Shown here in pieces: positions 24,690 to 33,154 of a stretch of 64,000 bases of DNA (positions are counted from its first letter, which is position 1; each line of letters starts with the position of its first letter). The notes beneath the pieces were generated by a model. It ran no database searches, was not told the origin of the DNA, and saw only the letters and a program-made list of their open reading frames with translations. Where the stretch lies: NCBI RefSeq assembly GCF_900188395.1, contig NZ_FZOB01000003.1, positions 124,001 to 188,000 of the forward strand. Direction: 5' to 3'. Source of the stretch: Desulfurobacterium atlanticum (GTDB taxonomy: Bacteria; Aquificota; Aquificia; Desulfurobacteriales; Desulfurobacteriaceae). The translations under genes and the position numbers were made by a program.

Positions 24690-25506
24690 TCTTTTCTCCA
24701 AAAGGAAGTAAAAAGTCTTCTATTTCTATGTTGTAGTTTAGAAGTTGAGCAAACTGTTTTAGTGATTTTTTATGAAGCGATGTAAGGCTGTAATTAAGGT
24801 AGTTGTAGTAGTCAAGACACTCTTTTTCAGATAGAGAAACTTTTTTTGAGTAGATTTTCGCTATTTTTTGAAGATTTGAAAGGCCGTATTTTCTTGATTT
24901 TTTAAAACTTTCATATATTTCCTTAATATCTTCTGGGTGATTTATAAAACTTTCTCTTCTGACAGCCCATACTGCAAAGACAAACGGCAGTTTATACATA
25001 TTATACCATTCCTGACCGAGGTCATAAATAAATCTGTAATTCTTGTTTTTTAAAAGTTTAAAAGCGTCATCTCCTATGGAAAGGATTGCAGTTGCAGTTT
25101 TTGGCAGGTTTCCCTCTTTCATGCTGTAAAAGTAGTAGTTCGGTTCAACACCGAACTTTTCTTTTAGAATATACTCTATTAAAGCTCTTGAAGTCATTGA
25201 GCTTTTTGTAAGCCATACATCTTTTTTGTGAAGCTGATGAATAGGAACTCTGGAAAGAAATAGAACGCTTTTTACCTGTCCATAGGAAGAGATAGAAAAA
25301 TCTGGGAACAGAAAATATTTCTCACTATTTGTTATGAATTCATACGATGAAATAGGACTTATGTCTATTTTTCCTTCTCTGAGCATTACATTTAATTCAG
25401 ATGGAACTTCTTCAACAAACTCATATTTAAACGGCACAGCTTTGTCTATAAAGCCAAAATAGACAGGAAGAACATTTATATATTCAATTTTCCCTACTTT
25501 TAGCAT
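24670..25506 (-). CDS. mqnA: Chorismate dehydratase of the futalosine pathway
   Basis: A 278-residue MqnA that converts chorismate to 3-[(1-carboxyvinyl)oxy]benzoate, the first step of futalosine-type menaquinone synthesis. The family start KVGKIEYINVLPVYFGF, the substrate pocket region DISPISSYEF, and SIGDDAF with YDLGQEWYNM are clear. The fold is a periplasmic-binding-protein type used as an enzyme. It overlaps ttuA and yacG on either side by 23 and 20 bases. Menaquinone is expected in an anaerobic respirer with multiheme cytochromes. Confidence 0.93.
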   Translation of the reverse strand: MLKVGKIEYINVLPVYFGFIDKAVPFKYEFVEEVPSELNVMLREGKIDISPISSYEFITNSEKYFLFPDFSISSYGQVKSVLFLSRVPIHQLHKKDVWLTKSSMTSRALIEYILKEKFGVEPNYYFYSMKEGNLPKTATAILSIGDDAFKLLKNKNYRFIYDLGQEWYNMYKLPFVFAVWAVRRESFINHPEDIKEIYESFKKSRKYGLSNLQKIAKIYSKKVSLSEKECLDYYNYLNYSLTSLHKKSLKQFAQLLNYNIEIEDFLLPFGEKNGREKN

Positions 25507-26425
25507 TTTTCACCTTTTCAAGTATTCTACACACAGAGCATACATCTGCAGTTGTTGGTGTTCCACATTTTTCGCAGGGAACAAGTTTGATTTCTTCTTT
25601 ATTAACAGCTTCAAATATGGGGCGGGCTTTTTTTATGAACTCTTTATAAAATCTTAGCTTTGTTCCGGGCATCTTGTGTTCAAGAAGTGCAAGTGCCTGT
25701 TTGTAAACCGGGGAAGTTGCTTTTTCAGAGTTAGGGCATCCTGTTTCCATAAACTCTATTTCGTTTAATATTGCGTAGCTTACTATCTCCTTTTCTGTAA
25801 AAAAGCAGAAAGGTTTAACTTTTCTTGCAAATCCTCCCTTTTCAAGAAGAACAGGATACTGTCTTCCTAAGTAGCCTGTATCCCATCTTAATGTGTTTGA
25901 AAGAAGTACAGCTGACTCATCGTCAAGGTTGTGTCCCGTTGCTATCGCTTCAAGATTCTCTTTTAAAGCCAATTTGTTCATTATGTATCTTTTGAATGTT
26001 CCACATACAGAACAAACGCTGTCTCTTCCAGAAAGCTGAGCAATTTTTTCTATCGGATAACCAAATTCGTCAGGGAGATTAAATGTTATAAGTGGACGGT
26101 TTATCCTTTCTGCCATCTGCTTGCAAAGTTCCAAAGATTTTTCTGAATAGTCATTTGCCTTTATTCCAAGAGATATGTGAATTCCAACTGTTTCATATCC
26201 TGCTTTTGTTAGAAGATACCACAGGGACAGACTGTCTTTTCCACCTGATACTGCTATACCGATTTTTCCATTTTTTGAAAACATTTTAAACTTTTCAATC
26301 GTTTTAAGTGTATGCTTTTCAAACCACTCAATAAAATGTTCTTTGCATAGTGCAAGTTTATGGTGCCTTAAGTTTATTACTGCTTTTTCTCTTTTTCCTT
26401 TCGTTTTACAGATTTTACACAGCAT
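25484..26425 (-). CDS. ttuA: TtuA-type tRNA 2-thiolation enzyme
   Basis: A 313-residue PP-loop ATPase. The N-terminal zinc finger CKICKTKG, the ATP loop SGGKDS, cysteines for an Fe-S cluster in DSVCSVCGTF and METGCPNS, and a C-terminal finger CEKCG ... CSVC are all present. In Thermus, TtuA makes 2-thio-ribothymidine at tRNA position 54, a thermostability modification, using the ubiquitin-like sulphur carrier TtuB. A ubiquitin-like gene lies 3 bases upstream, supporting this reading over TtcA, which modifies position 32. Confidence 0.85.
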   Translation of the reverse strand: MLCKICKTKGKREKAVINLRHHKLALCKEHFIEWFEKHTLKTIEKFKMFSKNGKIGIAVSGGKDSLSLWYLLTKAGYETVGIHISLGIKANDYSEKSLELCKQMAERINRPLITFNLPDEFGYPIEKIAQLSGRDSVCSVCGTFKRYIMNKLALKENLEAIATGHNLDDESAVLLSNTLRWDTGYLGRQYPVLLEKGGFARKVKPFCFFTEKEIVSYAILNEIEFMETGCPNSEKATSPVYKQALALLEHKMPGTKLRFYKEFIKKARPIFEAVNKEEIKLVPCEKCGTPTTADVCSVCRILEKVKNAKSREN

Positions 26426-26428
26426 TTT

Positions 26429-26635
26429 TTACCCTTTTGACGTAGCTATCACTATTTTTATTTTTTCTCCAGAGTGAACTCTGTCGTCATCGCATAAAAG
26501 CGTTTTATCTTTAACAACAACAGCAGTTTCCGGGTATATCTCAAGGGATTTGAGAAGGGAATCAACTCTTATGGAGTTTTTTTTTATCTCTATGGATCTT
26601 TCTTTACCGTTTATTTCAACTGTAATCTCACCCAT
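26429..26635 (-). CDS. Ubiquitin-like sulphur carrier (TtuB/ThiS type)
   Basis: A 68-residue beta-grasp protein in the MoaD/ThiS/TtuB group, with strands VEINGKERSIE and the DDRVHSGEKIKIVIA tail. The C-terminus is Ser-Lys-Gly, not the Gly-Gly these carriers normally have. AAGGAG about 9 bases before the ATG at 26635 selects this start. It is directly upstream of ttuA, so it most likely donates sulphur to that enzyme. ThiS or MoaD function is the alternative. Confidence 0.7.
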   Translation of the reverse strand: MGEITVEINGKERSIEIKKNSIRVDSLLKSLEIYPETAVVVKDKTLLCDDDRVHSGEKIKIVIATSKG

Positions 26636-27827
26636 CTTTAAGAATCTCCTTCGGTTCAAAAGATGTGGCTCTTATTGCGGGATAGACTCCTGCAATGAGC
26701 CCTATTATTATAGATAAACCGATGGAGATTGCAATACCGTTTAACGGTAGGTATGGTGGCCATTTCGCAAGTTTTGCTATGATGTTTACAAGAATCGTTG
26801 CAAACAGTGCTCCTGATAGAGAGCCTGTAAGAGAAAGAATGGTGGATTCAAGTAAGAACTGTTTGAAAATATCTTTTCTCGTGGCACCAAAAGCCCTTCT
26901 TATACCTATTTCAACGAGTCTTTCATAAACAGATAGGGTCATAACAGCAAGAATGCCAAGAGCTCCAACGCTAAAAGCTATTGTAGCGACAGTTATACTT
27001 AAAACGGAAAATATCTCCATAGCTTCCTTTCTCGTGTTTACAAGGTCCTCATATCTGCTTATTGAAAAGTCTTTTTTTCCGTGCCGTTTTTTGAGAAGAG
27101 AAGCTACCTCTTTCATCGCTTCTTTTGTTACTTTTTGAGATACCGGCAGAACATAAATGGAATCTATGTAATCAACATTTTCAAGCCTTCTTACAGCGCA
27201 GCTTATTGGAACCAACACTCTGTTATCAAGGTCTTCCCCTGAGATATCAACTCCTTTTTCAGGAAGGATGCCTATAACTTTATAGGGTGCGTTGTATAAA
27301 TAGATGGTTTTTCCCACAGGGTATTTTTCATTGAAAAGGTTTTTTGCAACTTCAACTCCTATTACAGCTACCTGGGCGAAGTTTTCAACATCATCCCTTG
27401 TTATAAATCTTCCTTTTGTTGGTTCTGATGATGTTATGAGAGCATAATTTTCATCCACACCGAACACCTTTGGATTAACGTATGTTCCGTTTACATGGAT
27501 GGGAGGAAAAACTTCCTTTACAGGTGATACCTCTTTTACAAGTGCGCAGCGCATCTTTATAGCTTTTGCGTCATTTATTGTAAGTGTGGGGAAAAAGCTG
27601 ATTTGTAATTTTCTGCCGCCTAAGGTTTTTACCTCTCCGGGAATAACAACAAAAACCTGCTCTCCAAGCTCACCAAGATACTGACCAACTTTATTTTTCA
27701 TGGCTCCTGTGATGCCCATCATAAGAACAAGGGAGAATACTCCTATGGCTACACCTATAACTGATAATACTGTCCTTCTCTTGTTACTTCCAAAATATTG
27801 CAGTATAGTTTCTATTTCCAGATTCAT
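26628..27827 (-). CDS. MacB/FtsX-type ABC transporter permease
   Basis: A 399-residue permease: one helix near 20-40, a large periplasmic domain (about 45-270), then three helices in the FtsX domain (270-395). The coupling region VEIGIRRAFGATRKDI and the C-terminal AGVYPAIRATSFEPKEIL are characteristic. The nucleotide-binding domain is a separate protein (29023-29712). The second of two permeases in a MacAB-TolC-like export operon. It overlaps the ubiquitin-like gene start by 8 bases. Confidence 0.88.
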   Translation of the reverse strand: MNLEIETILQYFGSNKRRTVLSVIGVAIGVFSLVLMMGITGAMKNKVGQYLGELGEQVFVVIPGEVKTLGGRKLQISFFPTLTINDAKAIKMRCALVKEVSPVKEVFPPIHVNGTYVNPKVFGVDENYALITSSEPTKGRFITRDDVENFAQVAVIGVEVAKNLFNEKYPVGKTIYLYNAPYKVIGILPEKGVDISGEDLDNRVLVPISCAVRRLENVDYIDSIYVLPVSQKVTKEAMKEVASLLKKRHGKKDFSISRYEDLVNTRKEAMEIFSVLSITVATIAFSVGALGILAVMTLSVYERLVEIGIRRAFGATRKDIFKQFLLESTILSLTGSLSGALFATILVNIIAKLAKWPPYLPLNGIAISIGLSIIIGLIAGVYPAIRATSFEPKEILKDG

Positions 27828-27829
27828 CT

Positions 27830-29026
27830 TTAAACCTTTGACCTTAAGGATTCTACCGGTTCAAACTCTGCAGCTCTTTTAGCCGGTGTGTAGGATGCTA
27901 TCAAACATACGATAAGGGAAAATATAACGGCAATAATAAACGCTTCCACAGGGTAAACAACAGGTATCGAGAGTAAAGGTAAAACAAACTTTACGCTTAA
28001 AAGTCCTATTACCGTTCCTATTACTGCTCCTATAAGAGCTATAACAACGCTTTCAGCCATTATTCTTATAAGAATGTCTTTTTTTGTTGCTCCCATTGCC
28101 CTTCTAAGTCCTATTTCCCATTTCCTCACATAGATGTTGATGTAAAAGATGCTTGAAAGAACAAATCCTCCCACTACAAGGGCTGTAATTGATGCAAGAC
28201 CTAAAAACATTGAGAGACTTGCACTTATCATTGAAAGAACCTTTTTAACAAGAGATGGTGTTATGATGGTAAGCTCTTTATTAATATCGTGTCTTTTAGA
28301 CAGTATATCCTTTACTTCTTGAAGAATAAGATTGTATTCATCCATATTTAGAACCCTGAGTCTTATAAGGGAAATGTTGTCTTCTTTTAGGGGCATTACG
28401 ACCTTTTTATATATCGGATAGGGGATAAATATTCTGTTGTCAATGTTCCTCCCCTGCGGTGTTTTACCCCTTCTTTTAAAAACAGCTATAACCTTAAAGG
28501 GTGTTTTTTCAACAAGAATAGTTTTTCCGATAGGATCCTCACCGGGAAATAGAAAATCAGCAACATCCCATCCTATTATGCAGACTTTTTTAAAGTTTCT
28601 ATAATCATCAGGAGTAAAATCTCGCCCAATGTCAAGTTTGTAGTTCCATGAGGTTATCCAGTTTGGTCCTACACCAAAGCTTGTGGTGTTTTTAGAGAAT
28701 TTTCCTGCTGAAACCCTTATAGGTTTAACAAGACCGTAAGTAAGTGCAAATATTCCCTCAAGTCTTCCTATCTCTCTTACATCTTTCATTGAAAGAACCA
28801 TTGTTCTCATTCTTGGTCCCGCTCCCATTCTTCCTGAAACGATAAAGATGGAATCCGGTCCAAGAGCTTCAATCACTTTTCTTGCCCTTAAAGTGCTACC
28901 CTGAATTGCTGCAACAATCAGCACAAGAGATGCAACTCCCATCACTATACCAAGAAGTGCAAAGAAAGTTCTTACCTTATTATGATAAAGGGAGTTTATA
29001 AGGTCTTTTATATAAAGCCCGTTCAC
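27830..29026 (-). CDS. Second MacB/FtsX-type ABC permease
   Basis: A 398-residue permease with the same plan as its downstream neighbour: N-terminal helix in RTFFALLGIVMGVASLVLIV, periplasmic domain, and three C-terminal helices with WEIGLRRAMGATKKDI and SYTPAKRAAEFEPVESL. The two are similar enough to be paralogues, so the transporter could be a heterodimer like LolC/LolE rather than a MacB homodimer. Overlaps the ATPase gene by 4 bases. Confidence 0.88.
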   Translation of the reverse strand: MNGLYIKDLINSLYHNKVRTFFALLGIVMGVASLVLIVAAIQGSTLRARKVIEALGPDSIFIVSGRMGAGPRMRTMVLSMKDVREIGRLEGIFALTYGLVKPIRVSAGKFSKNTTSFGVGPNWITSWNYKLDIGRDFTPDDYRNFKKVCIIGWDVADFLFPGEDPIGKTILVEKTPFKVIAVFKRRGKTPQGRNIDNRIFIPYPIYKKVVMPLKEDNISLIRLRVLNMDEYNLILQEVKDILSKRHDINKELTIITPSLVKKVLSMISASLSMFLGLASITALVVGGFVLSSIFYINIYVRKWEIGLRRAMGATKKDILIRIMAESVVIALIGAVIGTVIGLLSVKFVLPLLSIPVVYPVEAFIIAVIFSLIVCLIASYTPAKRAAEFEPVESLRSKV

Positions 29027-29712
29027 CCTTCTATCACTCCATCTTTAATTCTTATGATTCTTTTTGCGTAACGGGCGATTTCAGGGTCGTGGGTGACTAT
29101 CAGGATAGTTCTTCCCTCTTCGTTAAGCTCTTTAAAAATATTCATAACGGCTTTTCCAGAAGCCTGATCAAGAGCTCCTGTTGGCTCATCGGCTATTATG
29201 AGAGAGGGAGAATTTATCAAAGCCCTTGCTATTGCAACTCTCTGTTTCTGACCACCGGATAGCTGGTCGGGACGGAAATTAATTCTTTCCTTTAATCCGA
29301 GCCGTGTGAGCAAATTTATCGCTCTGTCTTCCGGATTTATATTTTTGAAAACTTCTTTTCTGTCCTCTCCTTTTAAATAGATGGTTGGCAGAAGAACATT
29401 GTCTTTTACTGTTAAGTAGGGAACAAGATAGAAGGATTGGAAAACAAAACCTATATGCCTTCCTCTTAACTTTGATATTGTGTCATCGTCAAAGGAAGAG
29501 ACATCCTTTCCTTTAAAATAGTATTTTCCGGACGTTGGTTTATCAAGAAATCCGATAATATACATAAGGGTGGATTTACCAGAACCGGAAGGTCCCATTA
29601 TCGCTACAAAATCACCTTCATTAATTGAGAGATTTATCCCTTTTAAAACTTTAGTTTCAAGGTCTCCCTGTTTGAAGGTTTTTGTTATGTTTTCAAGGCG
29701 AATAAGTTCCAT
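29023..29712 (-). CDS. ABC transporter ATPase (LolD/MacB-like)
   Basis: A 229-residue ATPase with Walker A GPSGSGKST, a Q-loop FQSFYLVPYLT, signature LSGGQKQRVAIARAL, Walker B LIIADEPTGALD and an H-loop VTHDPEIA. It drives the two permeases encoded next to it. Overlaps the upstream adaptor by one base and the next permease by four. Confidence 0.93.
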   Translation of the reverse strand: MELIRLENITKTFKQGDLETKVLKGINLSINEGDFVAIMGPSGSGKSTLMYIIGFLDKPTSGKYYFKGKDVSSFDDDTISKLRGRHIGFVFQSFYLVPYLTVKDNVLLPTIYLKGEDRKEVFKNINPEDRAINLLTRLGLKERINFRPDQLSGGQKQRVAIARALINSPSLIIADEPTGALDQASGKAVMNIFKELNEEGRTILIVTHDPEIARYAKRIIRIKDGVIEG

Positions 29713-30953
29713 TATTTCACCTTTACCTTGATGGCTATCTTGTCTCCTTCTTTCAGTCCACTTAAAATCTCCATATATTTATCGTCAGACCATCCAACCT
29801 TTACTGGAACTTCTTTTACTTTTCCACCTACAACTTTGTAAACTACATATTTTCCTTTTTTCCACTTAACAGCTTCGTTTGGAACAACCAGAACATTTTT
29901 CTTAATACCTATTATGATTTTATTGTGGGTTGTCATGTTGAGTTTAAGTTTTGAAACATCGTTGAAACCTCTTGCAACAACTATGTAGTAAACAACGTTG
30001 TTGAGAACTGTCGGTTCTGGATATATTTCCACCACACTTCCTTTAAACTTCTTATCCCTGTATGTATCAACTGTAAAAACAACCTTCTGTCCTTTTTTGA
30101 TTTTTCCAATTTCTGTTTCATCAACATATATCCAGTTTTCAAGCTTTTCCGGGTCAAGAATCGTTACAAATTCAGGTGCATTCATTCCCGCGACAACTGT
30201 TTCTCCTTCCTGTGTGGATACATAGGATATAATTCCAGATTTTGGTGCGTAGATGTATGAGTAAGAAAATCTTATTTTTGCCTGTTTGTACTGAGCTTCT
30301 GCCTGGGTTAACTTTGCCTTATATTCGGTTTCAAGCTGTTTTAACGCTTTTTTCTCCTTTTCAACAGCAAGTTTTGCCTGCTTTACTGCTTCTTCAGCTA
30401 CTTTAAGATTGTTCTTTGCTGTCTCAAGGGCAGTTTTTGCCTTTTTAAAATCTGCTTCTGTTGTGAATCCCTCTTTTAAAAGCTTCTGCTGTCTTTCAAA
30501 CTCCCATTTTTTAAGTTCAAAGTTGTGCTTCTCTGTTTCAAGTTTTGCCTGTGCTGTTTTTAAGCTTGCCTCTGCAGTTTCTATGGCAAGTTTTTGAGTT
30601 TCTATCTTTTTTGGATAGATTTTTTTAATCTCCTCTAAATTTGCTCTGGCTACTTTTAGATTTTCTCCAAGTTCCCTGTTGTCTATTACAGCGATTAAAT
30701 CACCCTTTTTAACGTAATCACCAACTTTAACGTTTTCTTTAATTACCGTTCCTGATATTCTTGCTCCCACTTTAACCTTTGCTCCTACCTGCGGCTTCAT
30801 CATTCCAGAGGCTTCAACAATATTTTTAACTTCTCCTCGTTTTACTTTAACGGTTTTAACAGGAATAAGTTCTTTTGTTTTTTTCTTCTTCATATAGAAA
30901 AAACCACCGCCTATTAGAGCAAGAATTAGAAATATTACACCTAATTTTTTCAC
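29712..30953 (-). CDS. MacA/HlyD-type periplasmic adaptor
   Basis: A 413-residue membrane fusion protein that bridges the inner-membrane permease and TolC. An N-terminal helix (about 5-22), a lipoyl/barrel part with VKVGARISGTVIKENVKVGD, and a long coiled-coil hairpin (about 100-220, rich in K, E, A and Q) are visible. A beta-barrel region follows with EGETVVAGM. It is the second gene of the operon and overlaps tolC by 4 bases. Confidence 0.9.
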   Translation of the reverse strand: MKKLGVIFLILALIGGGFFYMKKKKTKELIPVKTVKVKRGEVKNIVEASGMMKPQVGAKVKVGARISGTVIKENVKVGDYVKKGDLIAVIDNRELGENLKVARANLEEIKKIYPKKIETQKLAIETAEASLKTAQAKLETEKHNFELKKWEFERQQKLLKEGFTTEADFKKAKTALETAKNNLKVAEEAVKQAKLAVEKEKKALKQLETEYKAKLTQAEAQYKQAKIRFSYSYIYAPKSGIISYVSTQEGETVVAGMNAPEFVTILDPEKLENWIYVDETEIGKIKKGQKVVFTVDTYRDKKFKGSVVEIYPEPTVLNNVVYYIVVARGFNDVSKLKLNMTTHNKIIIGIKKNVLVVPNEAVKWKKGKYVVYKVVGGKVKEVPVKVGWSDDKYMEILSGLKEGDKIAIKVKVK

Positions 30954-32179
30954 TTTAAGCCTCCAGTGCTTTTAAGTAGCTTATAGTAGGAAATATTGTA
31001 GTTTACCTTCGTTGTTAAAAGCTGTTCCTGTGCGTTTATAAATTCTGTATGGGCGCTTATTAAAGAAACGATATTTGATACTCCAAGTTCATATTCTTTC
31101 AGTACTCTTTCATAGGTTTTTTTGGCGAATTTAAAGTAAGTTTTAGCGCTTTTCAGAGATTCTCTGGCAGTTTCGTAATCACTATAGGCGTCGGAAATCT
31201 CTTTTATTATTGAATTTTTTATATTTTTAAGTTCAAGCTGTGCTATTTCTACTTCTTTTTCAGAGGATAGATACTCATATTTTGTTTTAAAAGAGTCAAA
31301 AATTCTCCAGTTTAAGGTTATGGCAGCATTTATATCTTCATTTTCAAAGGATAAATCGTCACTCTGCCTGGCATAGGATGCAGATACATTTACCGTTGGC
31401 CTATTTTTGCTTTTTACAAGCTCTGCAGAAAGTTTTGCAGTTTCAATTTTTATTTTCTGGATTTTTATTTCTGCTCTGTTTTTTAATCCTTCCTTTATAA
31501 GTGCTTTTAAAGGTTTAACGTTTAAATCGTCTTTTAATTCAACTTCTGGTGTAATCTCGTCCTGAGTATTCAGCAGGTATTTAATACTGTTTTCAAGTTT
31601 TCTGTAATCGTTTTGTGCTGAAATCAGGTCTGTTTTTGCCTTTTCAAGATTTGCTCTTGCTTTTAAAACATCGGTTATAAGAACAAGTCCGTTTTTATAT
31701 TTTTCCTGTGCAACTTCTAAAATTTTTTCTGCATTTGAAACATTTTCTTTCTTGAGATTAATTTTTTCTTTTGCTCCTTTAAGCTGAAAAAGGAGAGATG
31801 TTGCTTCAAAATAAAGTTCATTTAAGAGTTTTTTATAGTTTAGTCTTTCGGTTTCTATATTTTTATCTGTTATTTTAGTATCGATTTTTGTCTGAAAGTT
31901 TAAAAGAGTTGCGGCAGCTGTTATCCCGGCAGAAAAGTTCTTTTCCCAGTTATCCCCTCCAGGAATATCTGGATAGAAAGTGCTGGCAGAAGCGGAGAAT
32001 GTAATTTCAGGGTAGTAAAGTGTTTTTTCGTCAAATTTCTTTTTTAACAGAAAAGATTCTATCTTTTTCTTTTCCTGCTGGAGCTGTATGTTTTTATCTA
32101 TTACCGTTTTAAGCTGATTCAGGGTAAGGGCATTGGCAGGTAGAACCAATCCCAGTGCTATTAAAAAGGCTTTCCTCAT
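30950..32179 (-). CDS. TolC-family outer membrane efflux protein
   Basis: A 409-residue outer-membrane channel with a signal peptide ending NALT (about residue 19) and two TolC-type halves. Each half shows long coiled-coil stretches (for example EKILEVAQEKYKNGLVLIT and ELKNIKNSIIKEISDAYSDY). I chose the ATG at 32179, preceded by AGGATGGA, because it gives a proper signal peptide; the 45-base extension to 32224 does not. First gene of the export operon. Confidence 0.88.
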   Translation of the reverse strand: MRKAFLIALGLVLPANALTLNQLKTVIDKNIQLQQEKKKIESFLLKKKFDEKTLYYPEITFSASASTFYPDIPGGDNWEKNFSAGITAAATLLNFQTKIDTKITDKNIETERLNYKKLLNELYFEATSLLFQLKGAKEKINLKKENVSNAEKILEVAQEKYKNGLVLITDVLKARANLEKAKTDLISAQNDYRKLENSIKYLLNTQDEITPEVELKDDLNVKPLKALIKEGLKNRAEIKIQKIKIETAKLSAELVKSKNRPTVNVSASYARQSDDLSFENEDINAAITLNWRIFDSFKTKYEYLSSEKEVEIAQLELKNIKNSIIKEISDAYSDYETARESLKSAKTYFKFAKKTYERVLKEYELGVSNIVSLISAHTEFINAQEQLLTTKVNYNISYYKLLKSTGGLK

Positions 32180-32265
32180 TTTTCCATCCTGAGTGAATTT
32201 GTATTCATCAGAAAGTTTATGCATTTACTCTTTTACAGTCAAGTGAGAATGAGTTGCATTTTATG

Positions 32266-32535
32266 TTAAAAGTTGTCAGAGATAAGGTTTGTGAGCTTTC
32301 TTTTTTCAAGAAATTTCTGTGTGTAGCTGCACAGAGGATATATTTTAAGATTTTCTGCTATTGCAATTTCAACAAGTTTCTCATTTAAAATTTTGGCTAT
32401 TCCTTTCCCGCGCATAGGTTCTGGAACAAATGTTGTTGAAACAATTATGGTTTGTTTTTCTATCTTAAATTTTAGAAAAGCCTCCTGACCGTTTTCAATA
32501 ATGAAAATTTTTTCGCCATCAATTTTTATTTCCAT
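32266..32535 (-). CDS. Small GNAT-type acetyltransferase (COG2388-like)
   Basis: An 89-residue minimal GNAT protein. The acetyl-CoA loop RGKGIAKIL and the conserved tail LKIYPLCSYTQKFLEKR place it in the YjdJ/COG2388 group. The substrate is unknown. It overlaps rsmG by 17 bases. Confidence 0.8.
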   Translation of the reverse strand: MEIKIDGEKIFIIENGQEAFLKFKIEKQTIIVSTTFVPEPMRGKGIAKILNEKLVEIAIAENLKIYPLCSYTQKFLEKRKLTNLISDNF

Positions 32536-33154
32536 ATCTATCTCCTTTTGTGATAAAGAGAAAATGTCTTGAAAAGTTTACTCCTTTTAGCTCAAGATTG
32601 ATATTTCTGATATTTAATCCTTTAAGATTCTCTTTGAAAGGTTCCTTTCCTCTATAGATACAGAGTACTGCTCCTTCATCAAGGAATCTCTTTGTTATTT
32701 TTGCAGCATCTTCAGGGTCTTCAACGGCTCTCATTGTTAGTATATCAAACTTCTTATTGCTTATCTCTTCAACTCTTTTTCCTACTATTTCAACATTTGA
32801 AAGGTTTAAAGCTCTTTTAACCTGTTCAAGAAATACAACCCTTTTGTGTCGCGGTTCAATAAGAGTAAATCGGGATTCTGGGACCATTATTGCGAGGGGA
32901 ATACCCGGGAAGCCACCACCAGAACCTACATCTGCTATCTCTTTTCCTTTTAATTCTATTCCTGCTTTTTTAAAGGCTTTTATTCCGACAATAGAATCAA
33001 AAAAGTGTTTTGTTTCTATTCCTTCATCATCAAGGATAGATGTAATGTTTATTCTTTTTCCCCATTTTTTAAGAAGTTCTTTGTAAGTATTGAACTTTTT
33101 AATCTGCTCTTTTGTTAGCCTGATGTTGTTAAGTTCACACAGTTTTTCAAGCAC
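32519..33154 (-). CDS. rsmG: 16S rRNA (G527-N7) methyltransferase
   Basis: A 211-residue SAM-dependent methyltransferase that methylates G527 of 16S rRNA. The SAM motif ADVGSGGGFPGIPLA and the conserved RHKRVVFLEQ segment are clear. I chose GTG at 33154 because AGAGGA lies about 6 bases upstream; a longer frame from TTG at 33199 runs into mnmG. It overlaps mnmG by 8 bases, the common gidA-gidB arrangement. Confidence 0.92.
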   Translation of the reverse strand: MLEKLCELNNIRLTKEQIKKFNTYKELLKKWGKRINITSILDDEGIETKHFFDSIVGIKAFKKAGIELKGKEIADVGSGGGFPGIPLAIMVPESRFTLIEPRHKRVVFLEQVKRALNLSNVEIVGKRVEEISNKKFDILTMRAVEDPEDAAKITKRFLDEGAVLCIYRGKEPFKENLKGLNIRNINLELKGVNFSRHFLFITKGDRYGNKN

